This document shows positions 33,129 to 41,395 of a DNA stretch of 64,000 nt, piece by piece. Numbering within the stretch: the first letter of the stretch is position 1; every line of letters begins with the position of its first letter. The translations under genes and the position numbers were made by a program. The notes below the pieces were generated by a model that was given only the letters and a program-made list of their open reading frames with translations, had not been told where the DNA came from and ran no database searches. This stretch comes from Humibacillus xanthopallidus (lineage in GTDB: Bacteria > Actinomycetota > Actinomycetes > Actinomycetales > Dermatophilaceae): the NCBI RefSeq assembly GCF_006717145.1, contig NZ_VFQF01000003.1:806001-870000 (forward strand). The letters are read 5' to 3'.

Positions 33129-34126
33129 GACGTCATCCCCTGGTCGACGAGCATGCCGGCCAGCTCGTGCACCGAGCCCGAGTCGACCCCCTCTGCGAGC
33201 GCGGGCAGGGTCACGATCGGCAGGCCCGTGCCCTCGAGGAGCGCGAGCTGCTCGCGCTCGAGGTCGACCCGCAGAGCGTGGTCGCGCGCCTCGGCGACGA
33301 GCCCGTCGACGAGCTCGGGCGTCACGGTCACACCGGCCTCGGTCAGCTGCGTGCGCAGCGACGGTTTGTGCAGGCGGCCGGCACGCGCCTGCTCGAGCGC
33401 GGCGTCATCGAGCAGCGGCGCGCGCACCATGTTGACGACGATCGCCCCGGGGTGCAGGCCCTTGGCTCGCAGTTCCGCGATCGACTCGAGCGTCTCCTGG
33501 ACCGGCATCTCCTCGAGCAGGGTCACGAAGTGCACGACGGTGCGCTCGGACTCGAGCAGCTGCGTGATCGCGCCGGCCTGGGAGTGGATCGGCCCCATCC
33601 GCGCGAGGTCGGCGACCTCGGAGTTGACCGACAGGAAGCGGCCGATGCGCCCCGTCGGCGGGGCGTCGAGCACCAGCGCGTCGTAGGCGAGCGGTCCCTC
33701 GCCCTTGTGCCGGCCGTCGCGGCGCCGGCGGTTGGCCTCGTAGATCTTGCCGATGAGGAGCACGTCTCGCACCCCGGGGGCGATGGTCGTCGCGAAGTCG
33801 ATCGCGCCGAACTTCTCGAGCAGCTTGCCGGCGCGGCCGAGCTTGTAGAAGAGCTGGAGGTACTCGAGCAGGGCGGCCTTGGCGTCGACCGACAGGCCGA
33901 TGACCTCGCCGCCGGTCGCGAGACGCAGGATGCGCGTCTCCTCGGTGCCGAGCGGCGGCACGTCGAAGGTCTGGCTGATGCCCTGGCGGCCCTCGACCTC
34001 GCTGAGCAGGACGCGACCGGGGCGGGCGGCGAGGGCGAGCGCGAGCGCGGAGGCGACGGTCGTCTTGCCGGTGCCCCCCTTGCCCGTGACGACGTGCAGA
34101 CGCGCCTTCGCCCAGTCGTTCGTCAC
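33125..34126 (-). CDS. ArsA-like GET3-type ATPase (Rv3679 type)
   Basis: A 333-residue P-loop ATPase with GKGGTGKTTVASALALAL near the N-terminus, DAKAALLEYLQLFY, and a switch II region DALVLDAPPTGRIGRFL. It is the first gene of the coupled ATPase pair. The GTG start at 34126 lies six bases after TAGGGT on the minus strand, so the transcript is probably leaderless. It belongs to the conserved whiB4-ArsA-RidA-Crp neighbourhood. Confidence 0.92.
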   Translation of the reverse strand: MTNDWAKARLHVVTGKGGTGKTTVASALALALAARPGRVLLSEVEGRQGISQTFDVPPLGTEETRILRLATGGEVIGLSVDAKAALLEYLQLFYKLGRAGKLLEKFGAIDFATTIAPGVRDVLLIGKIYEANRRRRDGRHKGEGPLAYDALVLDAPPTGRIGRFLSVNSEVADLARMGPIHSQAGAITQLLESERTVVHFVTLLEEMPVQETLESIAELRAKGLHPGAIVVNMVRAPLLDDAALEQARAGRLHKPSLRTQLTEAGVTVTPELVDGLVAEARDHALRVDLEREQLALLEGTGLPIVTLPALAEGVDSGSVHELAGMLVDQGMTS

Positions 34127-34132
34127 CCGTCC

Positions 34133-34138
34133 ACCCTA
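34133..34138 (-). promoter_or_regulatory. -10 element TAGGGT of the ArsA-like operon (leaderless)
   Basis: On the minus strand, TAGGGT then six bases then GTG at 34126. Same geometry as dnaX and recR. Confidence 0.55.
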
Positions 34139-34159
34139 TGACCCACGGTCCGACACCCC

Positions 34160-34401
34160 CGATTCGAGGTGATCCTGCCCCCGACGTGGGGCCCGACTTC
34201 ACCTCCACCCACCCCCAATTCGAGGTGATCCCGACCCTGACGTGGGGTCCGGGATCACCTCGACCCGCAGGGTATGCCGCCGCGTGGCCTCCCGATTGGA
34301 GGTGATCCTGGCCCTGACGTGGGGTCCGAGATCACCTCGACCCACCTCCCGATTCGAGGTGATCCGGGCCCTGACGTGGGGTCCGAGATCACCTTGAATC
34401 G
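34160..34401. repeat. Four ~50-bp hairpin repeats (GAGGTGATC...GATCACCTC), left of the endonuclease gene
   Basis: Units start at 34160, 34216, 34293 and 34350. Each has arms GAGGTGATC/GATCACCTC around CCTGACGTGGGGTC. The second unit (34220-34263) forms an almost perfect 18-bp stem with one bulge and a TGACGTG loop. The same family recurs at 35464-35629. They fill the 324-bp gap between two minus-strand genes; otherwise I see nothing in it. Confidence 0.9.
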
Positions 34402-34450
34402 AGGAGTTGAGGGTGAGCCTGATCCTGACCCGGGGCGAGGGCTGGTGCGG

Positions 34451-35371
34451 TCAGGCTGCTTGCCAGCCGTACTGGGTCAGGCCTCGAGCCACCTGCGCCA
34501 GGAACTGGTCGGTGAAGACGCGCAGTCCGACGAGGTCGATGCGCAGCGCCCGGTCGCCACCGAGCACGAGGTCGTTCGTGCGCAGGTTGTCCGTCGAGAC
34601 CATCAGGGCCTCGCGATGCTGGACACCGTCGATCTCGACGCAGAGCCCATTCCGCCAGCGGACGTCGAGGTAGATGCGTCCGTTGTTCGTCTCCACGACC
34701 ACCTGGCGGTCAGGCTCGGGCAGACCGCGCTCGCGACAGAGCACGGCGAAGTCCAGCTCGCCGAGGGACTGGACGCCGAGGGCGATGTCACGCACGACCT
34801 GCCTGACGAACCCGCGCCTGCGCCGACCCCGGATTTGCCGTGAGGCCTCGAGCAGCAGTTCGGGAGTGGTGAGGCGTTGCTGGACCGTCAGGAGAAGAAT
34901 CAGCGCCGCCTGCCGGTCGCTGACGGCCCACTGGGCGCCCCGGATCGCGGCGACGGAAGGGCGCGTATGCGGCATACCCCCGCCTGCGAGCTCGCCGTCA
35001 ATACGACGGATCACCTTGTGCAGGGTGACGCTCGAGGGCGCCTTGACCCGTGCCGTGTGGACGACGGACAGGTGGATGGCGTCGTCCTGGTAGCCGGTCA
35101 GCCCGGCGTGGTGCAGCGCGGTGACGCCGTCCAGCGCGGCGACCTTGTCGCCCACCTCCCACACCGCGTGCCACAGCTGCTCAGGTCGGGACAGGGGCCG
35201 GGTGTGAACCGCCACCGTCACGTCTCCGTGCACGGTCCAGCGTTCGGCTGCCACCTCGAACGCGACGTGTCGGCGGGTGATGCCGGCCCTGCGGAGCATG
35301 GAGCGGGACACCACCCCGTCGTTTGCGTCGGCGAGCTGGCGGGCCACGTGACGTCGTTCGGGTCCTCTCAT
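34451..35371 (-). CDS. AbiEi-like N-terminal domain plus DUF559/Vsr-fold endonuclease domain
   Basis: A 306-residue protein of a common actinobacterial group. The N-terminus (about 1-60) is a winged-helix similar to type IV antitoxin AbiEi (DGVVSRSMLRRAGITRRHVAFEV). The C-terminus (about 200-306) resembles DUF559/very-short-patch-repair endonucleases, with VVETNNGRIYLDVRW (D at about 238) and VEIDGVQHREA, a PD-(D/E)xK-like core. The function is not established. Flanked on both sides by the same hairpin repeat family, which is unusual. No partner toxin gene is adjacent. Confidence 0.75.
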   Translation of the reverse strand: MRGPERRHVARQLADANDGVVSRSMLRRAGITRRHVAFEVAAERWTVHGDVTVAVHTRPLSRPEQLWHAVWEVGDKVAALDGVTALHHAGLTGYQDDAIHLSVVHTARVKAPSSVTLHKVIRRIDGELAGGGMPHTRPSVAAIRGAQWAVSDRQAALILLLTVQQRLTTPELLLEASRQIRGRRRRGFVRQVVRDIALGVQSLGELDFAVLCRERGLPEPDRQVVVETNNGRIYLDVRWRNGLCVEIDGVQHREALMVSTDNLRTNDLVLGGDRALRIDLVGLRVFTDQFLAQVARGLTQYGWQAA

Positions 35372-35463
35372 GCATCGACGGTCGTGGCGCCCCGAGGCGA
35401 GCTCCACCCCCAATCCGGCGCCTGTGGACGAGGGTGAGGCGCAGGCAGGGAGCTGTGGACAGA

Positions 35464-35629
35464 CGATTCGAGGTGATGCCGCCACCCACGTGGGGCCCGG
35501 GATCACCTCCACCCCACCTTTGAATGGAGGTGATCTCGACACTGACGTGGGGCCCGGGATCACCTCCACCCCACCTTTGAATGGGGGTGATCTCGACACT
35601 GACGTGGGGTGCAGGATCACCTCGAATCG
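35464..35629. repeat. Three ~50-bp hairpin repeats, right of the endonuclease gene
   Basis: Units start at 35464, 35521 and 35579, with the same arms (GGTGATC/GATCACC) and central CTGACGTGGGG as at 34.2 kb. The last ends 18 bases from the stop of the lipoprotein hydrolase gene. Confidence 0.9.
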
Positions 35630-35646
35630 GGGTGGGTGGGCTCGGA

Positions 35647-36528
35647 TCAGGGGGTGGTGGGGGTGAGGGAGTGCACTGCGGCGAGGACGGACCGGAACGC
35701 TGGGGCGGTCGGGTCGATGAGGGCGAAGTGGTCGGCCCCGGCGATGACCTCGCTCGTCACGTCGGCCCCGGCGGCTCGGGCCTTCGCCAGGTAGGCGTCA
35801 CCGACAGATGTGGGCACGACGTCGTCCGCATCTCCCCAGATCAGACGCACCGGCACGCTCGGTTGCGTCGACATCGGGTCGGCCTCCGCCCACGCGGCGC
35901 TCCCCGCGTCGGAGCCGACGAAGGCCCGGGCGGCGCCGTCGCCCAGCTGCATCCGGTCAGCCGCGCCGAGGTCGACGACCCCGGCGAGGGACACGACACC
36001 GGCCACGGCGCCGGGGTGCCCCTCGGTCAGCCACGGCTGGGCGGCCGCCCACGTGACCAGGTGGCCTCCCGCGGAGTGGCCGACGAGGACGATGGGCTGG
36101 GGCAGCTCGGGATCGGCCAGCACCGCGGTGACGAGGCCGCGCACGTCGTCGAGGGTGCCGGGGACGCCGCCACCCGGCATACCGACGCGGCGGTACTCGG
36201 CCACCGCGACGGTGTAGCCGGCCCCGGCGAAGGCCTGCGCCTCGGGCTCTGCGTGCGCGCGGTCGTATGCCGCCCGCCAGAAGCCGCCGTGCACGACGAG
36301 CACCGTCACGTGGCGGGGTGTCACCCCCGCGGGCGGGAGACGCACGTCGTAGACCTGGGCGGGGTCGGCGCCGTAGGCACGCGTCGCCGCGGGCGGCGAC
36401 GACGGGGGGAGGGGCGCGGGCTCCGAGCGGGGGGTCGTCGACATGGGCGCCATGCTGCCACCGGGCGCCGGCGTGCACCCGGCGACGGCGCAGAGAGCGA
36501 GCGCAGCACTGAGTAGGGTGAGCCTCAT
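35647..36528 (-). CDS. Alpha/beta hydrolase lipoprotein
   Basis: A 293-residue predicted lipoprotein: signal peptide MRLTLLSAALALCAVAGC with lipobox cysteine 18, then a Pro/Ser-rich spacer. The alpha/beta-hydrolase domain has HGGFW oxyanion motif, GHSAGG nucleophile, WGDADDVVP and ADHFALID histidine. It resembles kynurenine-formamidase/BD-FAE-type esterases. The substrate is unknown. The ATG at 36528 overlaps, on the opposite strand, the ATG of the DUF4177 gene, so its promoter must lie inside that gene. Confidence 0.82.
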   Translation of the reverse strand: MRLTLLSAALALCAVAGCTPAPGGSMAPMSTTPRSEPAPLPPSSPPAATRAYGADPAQVYDVRLPPAGVTPRHVTVLVVHGGFWRAAYDRAHAEPEAQAFAGAGYTVAVAEYRRVGMPGGGVPGTLDDVRGLVTAVLADPELPQPIVLVGHSAGGHLVTWAAAQPWLTEGHPGAVAGVVSLAGVVDLGAADRMQLGDGAARAFVGSDAGSAAWAEADPMSTQPSVPVRLIWGDADDVVPTSVGDAYLAKARAAGADVTSEVIAGADHFALIDPTAPAFRSVLAAVHSLTPTTP

Positions 36529-36691
36529 GACCACGTGGGAGTACCTCACCGCACCTCTTCTGATCCACAACACCAAGGCGATCCTCGACAACTTCGGGGC
36601 GGACGGCTGGGAGCTCGTCCAGATCGTCAACGGGCCGGACGGCTCGAGCCTCGTCGCCTACTTCAAGCGTCCCAAGTCTGGGGGGAACTGA
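36527..36691 (+). CDS. DUF4177 domain-containing small protein (54 aa)
   Basis: A 54-residue protein starting MTTWEYLTAPLL with the family's DNFGADGWELVQIV core and ending YFKRPKSGGN. DUF4177 proteins are small soluble proteins of unknown role, often preceding RidA in Actinobacteria. TAGGGT at 36514-36519 lies seven bases before the ATG, suggesting a leaderless transcript and ruling out the longer in-frame extension. The RidA gene starts two bases after its stop codon. Confidence 0.85.
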   Translation: MTTWEYLTAPLLIHNTKAILDNFGADGWELVQIVNGPDGSSLVAYFKRPKSGGN

Positions 36692-36693
36692 CC

Positions 36694-37158
36694 ATGGGTG
36701 CCGTGGAGGACCGCCTGTCCGAGCTGGGGCTCACCGTGCCCGACGTCGTGCCGCCCGTCGCGGCCTACGTCCCCGTCGTGCGCGACGGTGACCTCGTCTT
36801 CACCTCCGGCCAGCTGCCGATGGTCGCCGGCGCGCTCGCCGCGACCGGCAAGGTCGGTGCCGAGGTCGACGCCGACGCTGCGAAGGCGCTCGCCGAGACG
36901 TGCGCGCTCAACGCGATCGCCGCGATCAAGTCGGAGATCGGCGACCTCGACAAGGTGTCGCGCGTCGTCAAGGTCGTCGGCTTCGTCGCCTCGGACCCCG
37001 GCTTCACCGGGCAGCCGGGCGTCATCAACGGCGCGAGTGAGCTCTTCGTGAAGGCCTTCGGCGACAAGGGGATTCACGCCCGCTCGGCCGTGGGCGTCGC
37101 TGCGCTGCCGCTCGACGCACCGGTCGAGGTCGAGGTCATCGTCTCGGTGCGGGACTGA
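36694..37158 (+). CDS. RidA family protein (Rv3678c type)
   Basis: A 154-residue YjgF/YER057c/UK114 protein. RidA proteins hydrolyse reactive enamine/imine intermediates. Features are VVRDGDLVFTSGQLPMVAG, CALNAIAAIKSEIGDLDKVSRVVKVVGFVAS and a C-terminal ARSAVGVAALPLDAPVEVEVI containing the conserved arginine. It is part of a plus-strand series DUF4177-RidA-Nudix-MBL. The gap to the Nudix gene is only 13 bases. Confidence 0.9.
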   Translation: MGAVEDRLSELGLTVPDVVPPVAAYVPVVRDGDLVFTSGQLPMVAGALAATGKVGAEVDADAAKALAETCALNAIAAIKSEIGDLDKVSRVVKVVGFVASDPGFTGQPGVINGASELFVKAFGDKGIHARSAVGVAALPLDAPVEVEVIVSVRD

Positions 37159-37171
37159 TCGCGAGAACGCC

Positions 37172-38041
37172 TTGGGTCGCCTCTTCCCGCTGACGACGAC
37201 GCCGGGCATCTCTGATGCCGGGCGGCGCTGGCTGGCCGGTGAGCGGTGGGAGGTGGCCCGGCCGCGTCGGGCCAGCACCGTCATGCTCGTGCGCGACGCC
37301 GCAGTCGGAGCCGACGCTGTCGTCGACGGGGCCGTCCGGACCCCGACCGTCGAGGTCTTCATGCTCCGCCGGGTGTCGCAGATGGCGTTCGCGCCGAGCA
37401 CCATGGTCTTCCCGGGCGGCGGCGTCGACGACCGCGACGGCGAGCAGGACCTGCCGTGGGCGGGCCCCTCGCCGGTGCAGTGGGGTGCCCGGCTCGGCTG
37501 CTCGCCGACCGACGCCCAGATGTATGTCGCAGCCGCGATCCGCGAGGTCTTCGAGGAGTGCGGCGTGCTGCTCGCCGGCCCCTCGGCAAGCGGGCCGCTC
37601 GCGCGGGTCGAGCCCGAACGGTGGCGTGGCGTGCGCGACGCGCTCGTCGCCCGCGACGTGTCGCTCGGCGAGCTGCTGCGTGACGAGGGTCTCGTGCTGC
37701 GCTCCGATCTCGTTGTCGCCAAAGCACATTGGCTGACCCCGGTCTTCGAGCCGCGTCGTTTCGACACGTGGTTCTTCGCGGCCCACATGCCCCGTGGACA
37801 GATCGCCGACGGTGACACGAGCGAGGCCGACCACGCCGCGTGGGTGGCCCCCCGCGAGCTCCTCTCCGCGTATGCCGCCGGGCAGGCTTCCATGCTGCCG
37901 CCCACTGTCATGTGGGTGGAGGAGATCCTGCAGGCTTCCAGCGCAAGCGAGTTCGTCGCACACGCCCCGCACCTGCCGCTGATCATGCCCGAGGTCGTCC
38001 ACAGCGAGCTCGGGCCCGCGATGGAGGTCGTCGAACGATGA
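37172..38041 (+). CDS. Nudix hydrolase
   Basis: A 289-residue protein with a Nudix fold. The box is split by an insertion: FPGGGVDDRDGE, then after about 32 residues AAIREVFEECGVLLAG, which supplies the REx2EE metal ligands. The substrate is unknown; size and insertion recall the RidA-neighbour Nudix proteins of Actinobacteria. The start is a TTG at 37172, 13 bases after the RidA stop; a later GTG near 37250 would truncate the fold. It ends by overlapping the next ATG as ATGA. Confidence 0.85.
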   Translation: MGRLFPLTTTPGISDAGRRWLAGERWEVARPRRASTVMLVRDAAVGADAVVDGAVRTPTVEVFMLRRVSQMAFAPSTMVFPGGGVDDRDGEQDLPWAGPSPVQWGARLGCSPTDAQMYVAAAIREVFEECGVLLAGPSASGPLARVEPERWRGVRDALVARDVSLGELLRDEGLVLRSDLVVAKAHWLTPVFEPRRFDTWFFAAHMPRGQIADGDTSEADHAAWVAPRELLSAYAAGQASMLPPTVMWVEEILQASSASEFVAHAPHLPLIMPEVVHSELGPAMEVVER

Positions 38042-38835
38042 AGGGCGCCGCTGCGGACCCGAGTTGGGCCGGCGGCTCGGTGGGGGAGCGTGCCGTCTGC
38101 GTGCTCTGCCCGAACCCGTCGCCCATGACGCTCGACGGCACGAACACGTGGCTGCTCGCCGAGCCGGGCTCGGACGAGGTCGTCGTCGTCGACCCCGGGC
38201 CACTCGACGAGGAGCACCTGGCTGCTGTCATCGACCAGGTGAGGGAGTCGGGCCAGCGAATCGCCTTGACCCTGTTGACTCATGGCCATCTCGACCATGC
38301 AGAGAGCGCCGACCGCTTCCATGAGCTGACCGGTGCGCCGGTGCGCGGCTTCGGGCGCGGCCACGACGACGTGCGCGCGGGCGAGACGATCACCGTCGGC
38401 GGGCTCGAGATCCTCGCCGTGCCGACGCCGGGCCACACGAGCGACTCCTTCTCCTTCGTCCTCCCGGCCGACAACACGCTCCTCACCGGTGACACGGTGC
38501 TCGGCCGTGGCACGACGGTCGTCGCGTGGCCGGACGGCAACCTTGAGGCCTACCTCGAATCCCTCTCTCACATCGAGGCGCTCACCCGAGCGGGCACGGT
38601 GACGAGTCTGCTGCCGGGTCACGGACCGGCCGTCAGCGATGCGGCCGCCACCGTGAGCTTCTACCTCCGGCACCGGGCCGAACGGCTCGCGCAGGTGCGC
38701 GAGGCGGTCGCCCGAGGTGCGAAGACGGCATACGACGTCGTGGAGACGGTCTATGCGGACGTGCCGCGCAGCGTGTGGCCGGCGGCCGAGCTCTCGGTGA
38801 ACGCCCAGCTCGAGTACCTCCGCACCCACGCCTGA
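38038..38835 (+). CDS. Metallo-beta-lactamase fold hydrolase (Rv3677c type)
   Basis: A 265-residue MBL-fold hydrolase with THGHLDHAES (HxHxDH zinc site), TPGHTSDSFSF, TGDTVLGRGTTVV and a C-terminal LLPGHGP. It resembles glyoxalase-II/LACTB2-like enzymes that may act on RNA or thioesters. The substrate is unproven. The start at 38038 overlaps the Nudix stop by 4 bp. It completes the conserved RidA-Nudix-MBL string that in mycobacteria leads directly to crp; here crp is 7 kb away. Confidence 0.9.
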   Translation: MKGAAADPSWAGGSVGERAVCVLCPNPSPMTLDGTNTWLLAEPGSDEVVVVDPGPLDEEHLAAVIDQVRESGQRIALTLLTHGHLDHAESADRFHELTGAPVRGFGRGHDDVRAGETITVGGLEILAVPTPGHTSDSFSFVLPADNTLLTGDTVLGRGTTVVAWPDGNLEAYLESLSHIEALTRAGTVTSLLPGHGPAVSDAAATVSFYLRHRAERLAQVREAVARGAKTAYDVVETVYADVPRSVWPAAELSVNAQLEYLRTHA

Positions 38836-38860
38836 AGAGCGGGCCCAGCCCCGTCCGCGC

Positions 38861-40105
38861 TCAGGACGTCGCAGACGCGGCGACGAGCGCGTCGACGCGG
38901 GTGGGCTCGTAGAGGTGGTCGCAGAGCGCGGTCACGAGCCCGCTCACGCCGGCCATGTCACGCTGCGCCGCGGGCACGATCTGGAGCCGCCGCGTCGCGA
39001 GGGGCAGCGAGCGCGCATAGACGGACTCGCGGATGCCGGCGAAGAGGTGGTTCTCGGCGGCGGCGAGCTCACCGCCGATGACGACGACCTCGGGGTTGAG
39101 CAGGCTCACCGCGTCGGACAGGGCGATGCCGATGATCCGACCGGCGCGGCGCAGGAGGCGGGTCGCCGTCGGGTCGCCCGTGGCGATGAGCTGCACCGCG
39201 TCGTGGACGGACGTGACCGGTTCCCCAGCGGCGCGGAGGTCACGGACGATCGCCCAGCCCCCGGCATACGCCTCGATGCAGCCCTGGTTGCCGCAGCGGC
39301 ACTGCGGGGGCTCACCCTCCTCGGGCACGACGACCTGGATGTGGCCGATGTCGCCGGCCGCTCCGTCAGCACCCCGGTAGAGCTGGCCACCGGCGATGAG
39401 GCCCGCGCCGATGCCGGTCGCGAGCTTGAGCATGAGCATGGACGAGACGTGCGGGTGGGCGAGCCGGTGCTCGCCGATGGCCATGGCGTTGGCGTCGTTC
39501 TCGACGACGACGGGGCAGGCGAAGTGCGCAGCGAGGTGGCTGCGGATCGGGTAGCGGTCCCACCCCGTCATGATCGGCGGGCTCACGACCATGCCGGCGA
39601 CGCTGTCGACGGGACCCGGGAGGGCGAGGCCGATGCCGCGGACGTCGGAGCTGCCGAGGCCCAGCTCGGTCAGCATGGGCCCGAAGGCGCCGACCACCTC
39701 GCTCAGCCAGTGCTCCGGGCCGGAGGCGATGTCGAGCGTGAGGCGGCTCTGGTCGAGGACGGCGCCAGCGAGGTCGGTGACGGCCAGACGCACGCCGGTC
39801 GCGCCGGAGTCGGCGATGAGCAGCGCCCCGCCCTCGTGACGGAAGCGGAAGCGGCTCGGCGGGCGCCCGCGTGAGGTCGAGGTGATCTCGGCTGCCGTGA
39901 TGAGCCCCGCCTGCTGGAGGGCCTCGAGCCGGGCGCCGACGGTGGCTCGCGACAGGCCCGTGCGCTCGACGAGCTCGGCGCGGGTGACGTCGCCGTGGGA
40001 GCGCACGAGGGCGAGCACCTGGCCCGGGTTGCCCTGCGGCGGCGTGGGGAACGACTCGTAGGGCGGGCCGGGCAGCGCTCCGGACAGGTCGGTCGGGTCG
40101 GTCAT
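38861..40105 (-). CDS. ROK-family transcriptional regulator (FrcR-like)
   Basis: A 414-residue ROK repressor: N-terminal winged helix (about 25-85, VTRAELVERTGLSRATVGARL), then a sugar-kinase-like ROK domain. It has IADSGATGVRLAV, GIGLALPGPV, the zinc motif CRCGNQGCIEAYAGG and GHIQV. It probably senses the imported sugar. It diverges from the ABC operon, in the same place as frcR in rhizobial fructose systems. GGAGG precedes the ATG. Confidence 0.9.
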   Translation of the reverse strand: MTDPTDLSGALPGPPYESFPTPPQGNPGQVLALVRSHGDVTRAELVERTGLSRATVGARLEALQQAGLITAAEITSTSRGRPPSRFRFRHEGGALLIADSGATGVRLAVTDLAGAVLDQSRLTLDIASGPEHWLSEVVGAFGPMLTELGLGSSDVRGIGLALPGPVDSVAGMVVSPPIMTGWDRYPIRSHLAAHFACPVVVENDANAMAIGEHRLAHPHVSSMLMLKLATGIGAGLIAGGQLYRGADGAAGDIGHIQVVVPEEGEPPQCRCGNQGCIEAYAGGWAIVRDLRAAGEPVTSVHDAVQLIATGDPTATRLLRRAGRIIGIALSDAVSLLNPEVVVIGGELAAAENHLFAGIRESVYARSLPLATRRLQIVPAAQRDMAGVSGLVTALCDHLYEPTRVDALVAASATS

Positions 40106-40204
40106 CGCCACCTCCTCGTGGGCATTCGTTGGCATTCGCGGGCTCCCGTGGGACCTCGCGGGACCTCGTGGGGCCGTGCGAGACGCCCTCGGTGGGGCGT
40201 CCCA

Positions 40205-40270
40205 GAGCAGTTCTATCAGAGATTTCGCTCTTTTTGCTTGACAGTTGACAGAAATAGGCCTTCCATTGTG
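40205..40270. promoter_or_regulatory. AT-rich divergent promoter/operator of the sugar operon
   Basis: The only AT-rich patch in this area: CTATCAGAGATTTC, then two TTGACA boxes at 40238-40243 and 40245-40250, then GAAATAGG. It probably holds the promoter and ROK binding site. The -10 position is not clear. Confidence 0.45.
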
Positions 40271-40319
40271 CAGAAGTCGAACCGATCCTCGGTTCCCGCT
40301 CAACGAAGAGAGGCCTCTC

Positions 40320-41390
40320 ATGGCACCAGTCAGCAAGCCCCGCCGTCTCGCCCTCGCTCTCGGTGCCGGTGGCCTCGTCATCGGCCTCGCCGCCTGTGGC
40401 GGGTCCTCGCCGGCCGCGACCGGCGGCTCCACGGGGGCCGGCGGCGCTGCGAGCGCGACCGGTGGCGCGGGCGGCGGCAAGATCGCCGCCGTCATCAAGG
40501 GTCTCGACAACCCGTTCTTCCAGACGATGGAGGCCGGCATCAAGGGCGCCGCCGCCGACTCCTCGTCCGACGTCACCGTCCAGGCCGCCACGGCGATCAC
40601 CGACACGAGCGGCCAGGCCGACAAGCTGAGCGGCCTCGCCGGTCAGGACTTCGGCTGCTTCGTCATCAACCCGATCTCGGGCACCAACCTCATCCAGGGC
40701 GTGGCCCAGCTGTCCGCCAAGAACGTGCCGATCGTCAACATCGACAGCCCGATCGACGCCGCGGCCGCCCAGGCTGCGAGCGCCAAGATCGCCACCTACA
40801 TCGGCACCGACAACGTCGAGGCCGGCACGATGGCGGGCAAGACGATGGGCGAGCTGCTCCCGAGCGGCGGCGACGTCGCGCTCATCGGCGGCATCTCCGG
40901 TGACGTGACGAGCGGCGCCCGACTCGACGGCTTCCAGAAGGGCATCCCGGCGAACGTCAAGGTCGTGCAGACCGTCGCCGCCGACTGGGACCGCCAGACG
41001 GCGCTGACCAAGGCCACCGACATCATGCGCGCCCAGCCTGCCCTCAAGGGCTTCTTCGCCGCCAACGACGACATGGGTCTCGGCATCGCGCGAGCCATCG
41101 CCAACGCCGGCAAGACCGGCCAGATCAAGGTGATCAGCGTCGACGGCAACAAGGACGCCTTCGAGGCGATCAAGGCCGGTGGAGTCGACGCGGTCGTCGC
41201 GCAGTACCCCTACGTCATCGGCGCGATGGGTGTCGAGGCGTGCCGCGCCGCGATGGCCGGCAAGACCCTGCCGACCAGCGTCAAGGCCCCGGTCCAGGTC
41301 GTCACCAAGGACACCGTCGACAAGGCGCTGGCCTCCGCTCCGAAGCCCGGCGAGTCGTACGACGACCCGTTCGCGGCTCTCCTCAAGTGA
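40320..41390 (+). CDS. Sugar ABC transporter substrate-binding lipoprotein (FrcB-like)
   Basis: A 356-residue periplasmic-binding-protein-like lipoprotein. The signal peptide has lipobox GLAAC (Cys 26) and a Gly/Ala/Ser linker. The type I fold opens KIAAVIKGLDNPFFQTMEAGIKGAA and continues with DFGCFVINPISGTNLIQGV, DSPIDA, FAANDDMGLGIARA and ISVDGNKDAFEAI. Closest in style to fructose/ribose binders. GAGAGG lies upstream. First gene of a binding protein-permease-ATPase-epimerase-kinase operon. Confidence 0.9.
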   Translation: MAPVSKPRRLALALGAGGLVIGLAACGGSSPAATGGSTGAGGAASATGGAGGGKIAAVIKGLDNPFFQTMEAGIKGAAADSSSDVTVQAATAITDTSGQADKLSGLAGQDFGCFVINPISGTNLIQGVAQLSAKNVPIVNIDSPIDAAAAQAASAKIATYIGTDNVEAGTMAGKTMGELLPSGGDVALIGGISGDVTSGARLDGFQKGIPANVKVVQTVAADWDRQTALTKATDIMRAQPALKGFFAANDDMGLGIARAIANAGKTGQIKVISVDGNKDAFEAIKAGGVDAVVAQYPYVIGAMGVEACRAAMAGKTLPTSVKAPVQVVTKDTVDKALASAPKPGESYDDPFAALLK

Positions 41391-41395
41391 TCGCC

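Noticed and set aside
34160..34401. CRISPR-like array of hairpin repeats
   Set aside because: Units are whole palindromes with irregular short joins and no spacers of constant length.
35647..36528. Toxin partner for the AbiEi-like/DUF559 protein
   Set aside because: The neighbours are a lipoprotein esterase and an ArsA-like ATPase; no AbiEii nucleotidyltransferase is adjacent, so a type IV toxin-antitoxin pair is not supported.
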